A stretch of 18,371 nt of DNA from JAIRTY01 sp050257395 (GTDB lineage Bacteria > Actinomycetota > Actinomycetes > Streptosporangiales > Streptosporangiaceae), in the NCBI GenBank assembly GCA_050257395.1, contig JBLMWU010000032.1, forward strand, positions 1 through 18,371. Direction: 5' to 3'. Shown piece by piece: positions 15,222 to 18,371 of the stretch; within the stretch, counting starts at the first letter, position 1, and the number at the start of each line of letters is the position of its first letter. The translations under genes and the position numbers were made by a program. The notes beneath the pieces are model-generated. The model did not search any database. It saw only the letters and a program-made list of their open reading frames with translations, and was not told the origin of the DNA.

Positions 15222-16961
15222 GGCGCCAGCGGCGGGCGGGTGACCCGGGTGAACGGCCCGCTGGTCGAGGCCGAGGGGCTGCCCCGGATCGCCATGTACG
15301 ACATCGTCGAGCTGGGCGAGGACCGGCTGCCCGGCGAGGCGGTCGCGATCCGGGGAGACCTGGTGACCGTCCAGGCCTACGAGTACACCGGCGGGCTCGC
15401 CCCCGGCGCGCCCGCCCGGGCGCTGGGTGAGCCGCTGTCCGCGCGGCTCGGCCCGCATCTGCTCGGCCGGGTGTTCGACGGGCTGCTGCGGCCGCTGTCC
15501 GGAGCCGCCACCTGGCTCGCCCCCGGGCAGGTCCGGGCCGGGCAGCTCGACGGGGCGGGGGAGTTTCCGTTCACTCCCCTGATCACCGACGGTACGGAGG
15601 CCGGCGGCGGCGCCTGCCTCGGCACGGTCACCGTGCCCGGCGGTGTCGGCTACCGCGTGCTGGTGCCGCCCGGGACCAGCGGGCCGGTGGCGGGGATCCG
15701 GCAGGCCGGCCCGGCCGGCCTGCGGGACGTGCTGGCCACCGTCGGCGGCACCCCGGTCCGGCTGCTGTCGGCCTGGCCGGTCCGGCGGCCCCGCCCGTAC
15801 CGGGAGCGGCTGACCGGCGGCGCGCCGCTGCTGACCGGCCAGCGGGTGGTGGACCTGCTGTTCCCGGTCACCCGGGGCGGGACCACCGCGGTGCCCGGCG
15901 GCTTCGGCACCGGCAAGACCGTGCTGCTGCAGCAGATCACCAAGTGGTGCGACGCGGACGTGATCGTCTACGTGGGCTGCGGGGAGCGCGGCAACGAGCT
16001 GGCCGACATGCTGTCCGAGCTCCGCGAGATCACCGACCCGCGGACCGGCGGCATGCTGGCCGACCGGACCGTGGTCATCGCCAACACCTCCAACATGCCG
16101 ATGATGGCGCGGGAGGCCAGCATCTACAGCGCCGCGGCGGTGGCCGAGCACTTCCGCGACATGGGCCTGGACACCGTGGTGGTGGCCGACTCCACCTCCC
16201 GCTGGGCCGAGGCGCTGCGCGAGTTCGCCTCCCGCAACGGGGAGCTGCCCGCCGAGGAGGGCTACCCGGCCAGCCTGTCCTCGGCGCTGGCCGCCTTCTA
16301 CGAGCGGGCCGGCCGGGTCATCACCACCGAGGGCCGGGAAGGCTCGGTGACGATCATCGGCGCGGTCTCCCCGCCCGGCTCCGACCTGACCGAGCCGGTC
16401 ACCACGCACACCCAGCGGTATGTGCGTTCGCTGTGGACGCTCGACCGGGATCTCGCGTACGCCCGGCACTACCCGGCGGTGTCGTGGGCAGGCTCGTTCT
16501 CCCGGGACGCGGGCCTGGTGGCGGACTGGCACGCGCAGGAGGGCGACCCGGGGTGGGCCGACCGGCGGGGCCGGCTGGCCGGCCTGCTGGCCGAGGCGGA
16601 CCGGCTCAGCGCGCTCGCCGAGCTGATGGGCGCCGGGGCGCTGCCGGCCCGGGAGCGGGTGACCCTGCTGACCGGGCGGCTCATCCGCGAGGGTGTGCTG
16701 CAGCAGAGCGCGCTGAGCACGACCGACGCGTACTGCGACGCGGCCCGCGGCGCGGCGCTGGCCAGCGCGGTGCTGGCGGTGGCGGACCGGTGCCAGGACC
16801 TGGCCGGGGCCGCGGTGCCGCCCGCCCTCATCGAGGAACAGGACTTCTCGCCGGTGCTGCGCGCCCGGGAGGAGGCGGCCACCCCCGCGGAGGTCGACGC
16901 CCGCCGCGACCAGATGCTGGACCGGCTGGCCGCCCTCCTGCACGCGGAGGGCCGGCCATGA
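15216..16961 (+). CDS. atpA: A/V-type ATPase catalytic subunit A
   Basis: Catalytic nucleotide-binding subunit, 581 aa, the usual length for archaeal/bacterial V-type A. The start MTGASGGRVTRVNGPLVEAEG matches the family N-terminal barrel. The non-homologous insert characteristic of A subunits lies between about 115 and 190. The P-loop is GGFGTGKT (228-235), followed by the GERGNE block with catalytic Glu E257. Later come VVVADSTSRWAEALRE, the ELPAEEGYPASLSSALAAFYERAGRV segment in short excerpt EEGYPASLSSALAAFYERAG, and the GSVTIIGAVSPPG block, all diagnostic of A rather than F-type beta. With B it forms the A3B3 head that hydrolyses or makes ATP. The ATG has GGGGTGGGG upstream. Its TGA overlaps the B ATG (ATGA). 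Confidence 0.97.
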   Translation: MTGASGGRVTRVNGPLVEAEGLPRIAMYDIVELGEDRLPGEAVAIRGDLVTVQAYEYTGGLAPGAPARALGEPLSARLGPHLLGRVFDGLLRPLSGAATWLAPGQVRAGQLDGAGEFPFTPLITDGTEAGGGACLGTVTVPGGVGYRVLVPPGTSGPVAGIRQAGPAGLRDVLATVGGTPVRLLSAWPVRRPRPYRERLTGGAPLLTGQRVVDLLFPVTRGGTTAVPGGFGTGKTVLLQQITKWCDADVIVYVGCGERGNELADMLSELREITDPRTGGMLADRTVVIANTSNMPMMAREASIYSAAAVAEHFRDMGLDTVVVADSTSRWAEALREFASRNGELPAEEGYPASLSSALAAFYERAGRVITTEGREGSVTIIGAVSPPGSDLTEPVTTHTQRYVRSLWTLDRDLAYARHYPAVSWAGSFSRDAGLVADWHAQEGDPGWADRRGRLAGLLAEADRLSALAELMGAGALPARERVTLLTGRLIREGVLQQSALSTTDAYCDAARGAALASAVLAVADRCQDLAGAAVPPALIEEQDFSPVLRAREEAATPAEVDARRDQMLDRLAALLHAEGRP

Positions 16962-18371
16962 GCGGGCTGCGGGCGCGGCCGGAGTACACCGGCGTGGCGG
17001 AGCTGCGGGGACCGCTGCTGTTCGTGCGCGGGGTCAGCGGGGTGGGCTGGGACGAGTTCGCGGCCATCCGCGACGGCGCCGGCCCGCTGCGGCACGGCCT
17101 GGTGCTCGAAGCCGACCGGGACCTGGCCGTGGTCCAGGTGCTGGAGAGCACCGAGGGCATGGACCCGGCCCGCACCCGGGTCGCGTTCGAGGGCACCCCG
17201 CTGCGGATCCCGGTCGGCGAGGGCTGGCTCGGGCGGGTCTGCAACGGTCTCGGCGAGCCCCTGGACGGCGGGCCGCCGGTCACCGCGGACGAGATCGCGC
17301 CGGTGGCGGGCAGCCCGATGAACCCGGTGCGGCGGGAACCGCCCGCCGAGCCGGTGCTGACCGGTGTGTCGGTGATCGACGCGCTGATGACCCTGGTGCG
17401 CGGGCAGAAACTGCCGGTGTTCTCGGTGGCGGGCCTGCCGCACCTGGAACTCGCCGCCCAGATAGCGGCGCAGGCGTCGGCCGGGGGCGAGCCGTTCAGC
17501 GTGGTGTTCGCCGCCATGGGGCTCACCCACGCGGACGCGGCCGCGGTCCGGTCGGTGCTGGAGGAGCGCAGCGCCGCGGGGGAGCTGCTGCTCCTGCTCA
17601 ACCTGGCGGACGCGCCGGTGATCGAGCGGATCCTCACGCCCCGGCTGGCGCTCACGGTCGCGGAGCATCTGGCGTTCCGGCTCGGCCGCCACGTGCTGGT
17701 GGTGATGGCGGACATGACCAGCTACTGCGAGGCGCTGCGCGAGGTGTCCACCGCCCGCGGCGAGATCCCCGCCCGCCGCGCCTACCCCGGCTACCTCTAC
17801 AGCGACCTGGCGTCCCTGTACGAGCGGTGCGGGCGGATCCGCGGCGTCCCCGGCTCGGTCACCCTGGTGCCGGTGCTGACCATGCCAGCCGGGGACATCA
17901 CCCACCCGGTGCCCGACCTCACCGGCTACATCACCGAAGGCCAGATCGTTCTCGACCCGGCGCAGCACGCCCGCGGCATCTACCCGCCGGTGGACGCGCT
18001 GTCCTCGCTGTCGCGGCTGATGCGCAAGGGCGCGGGCCCCGGCCGCACCCGGGAAGACCACCTGGACGTGGCGGCGCAGATGCTCGCCGCGCTGGCCGCC
18101 GCCCGGCGGGCCGGGGAGCTGGCCGAGCTCATCGGGGCCGCGGCGCTCAGCGACACCGACCGCAGCTACCAGGCGATGGCCCAGGCCTACGAGATGGTGC
18201 TGGTGGACCAGGGCCGCAGCGAGAACCGCAGCCTGGCGCGCACGCTGGCGCGGGCCTGGCGGGCGCTGGCCGTGCTGCCCCGCCGGGAGCTCACCATGCT
18301 GCCGGGCGAGGTGATCGACCGCTACCTGCCCCGGCCGGAAGGTGACGCGGCAGACGACCCGGACGGCGCCG
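16958..18371 (+). CDS. atpB: A/V-type ATPase regulatory subunit B (partial, 3' end beyond window)
   Basis: Non-catalytic head subunit, 471 codons visible with no stop. Family length is about 460-475, so the end is close. There is no P-loop; the equivalent segment is VAGLPHLELAAQIA, where the family usually has SGLPHNE. Diagnostic blocks follow: FSVVFAAMGLTHADA, VLVVMADMTSYCEALREVS, RRAYPGYLYSDLASLYERCG, LTMPAGDITHPVPDLTGYIT and SLSRLMRKGAGPGRTREDH. These separate V-type B from F-type alpha. The start overlaps the A stop (ATGA). The final visible residues (GDAADDPDG) form an acidic, poorly conserved tail. Subunit D, the remaining shaft component, is expected next in the operon but is not in the window. 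Confidence 0.96.
   Translation, partial: MSGLRARPEYTGVAELRGPLLFVRGVSGVGWDEFAAIRDGAGPLRHGLVLEADRDLAVVQVLESTEGMDPARTRVAFEGTPLRIPVGEGWLGRVCNGLGEPLDGGPPVTADEIAPVAGSPMNPVRREPPAEPVLTGVSVIDALMTLVRGQKLPVFSVAGLPHLELAAQIAAQASAGGEPFSVVFAAMGLTHADAAAVRSVLEERSAAGELLLLLNLADAPVIERILTPRLALTVAEHLAFRLGRHVLVVMADMTSYCEALREVSTARGEIPARRAYPGYLYSDLASLYERCGRIRGVPGSVTLVPVLTMPAGDITHPVPDLTGYITEGQIVLDPAQHARGIYPPVDALSSLSRLMRKGAGPGRTREDHLDVAAQMLAALAAARRAGELAELIGAAALSDTDRSYQAMAQAYEMVLVDQGRSENRSLARTLARAWRALAVLPRRELTMLPGEVIDRYLPRPEGDAADDPDGA

Overview
The window comes from a very GC-rich genome (GGC/GCC/CTG/CGG codons dominate, GTG starts are common, genes overlap by 4 bp). Together with the MshC-like ligase this points to an actinomycete (Actinomycetota, Streptomyces/Streptosporangiales-like). 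I cannot name the genus. No rRNA, tRNA, insertion sequence or CRISPR array was seen. No gene-free stretch exceeds 300 bases; the longest is 276 bases at 4922-5197.

Left part (1-4921), separately oriented accessory genes: a secreted sedolisin (S53) serine-carboxyl peptidase on the minus strand (22-1512); a small four-helix membrane protein on the minus strand (1690-2145); a divergently read ligase of the cysteinyl-tRNA synthetase/MshC family (2334-3461) behind an intergenic region dense in palindromes; and a convergent DHA2-type MFS exporter on the minus strand (3488-4921).

Right part (5198-18371), one long plus-strand gene train. The first block encodes an AMP-forming acetyl-CoA synthetase, the E1 alpha, E1 beta and E2 subunits of a pyruvate dehydrogenase-like complex, and a free-standing acyl carrier protein. 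No E3 (dihydrolipoamide dehydrogenase) gene is present. After 55 bp holding two perfect hairpins comes an A/V-type rotary ATPase operon in the order G-C-I-K-F-E-A-B. B is cut by the window edge, and the D subunit must lie beyond it if it is present. Almost every junction in both blocks is a 4-bp overlap or a gap of a few bases.

How it may work together: the first block makes acetyl-CoA from acetate and from pyruvate and could hand acyl groups to the ACP. The second block is a membrane ion pump or ATP synthase that differs from the F-type enzyme typical of actinomycetes. A sequence resembling a DosR/DevR (hypoxia/dormancy) box lies 62 bp upstream of the first gene. This suggests, but does not prove, that the train is an energy module for low-oxygen or starvation conditions. 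The most novel aspects are this acetyl-CoA/ACP/V-ATPase train, the shortened or altered membrane-sector subunits (I, K), and a 20-codon mini-ORF between the E and A genes that looks like a tandem duplication of the junction.
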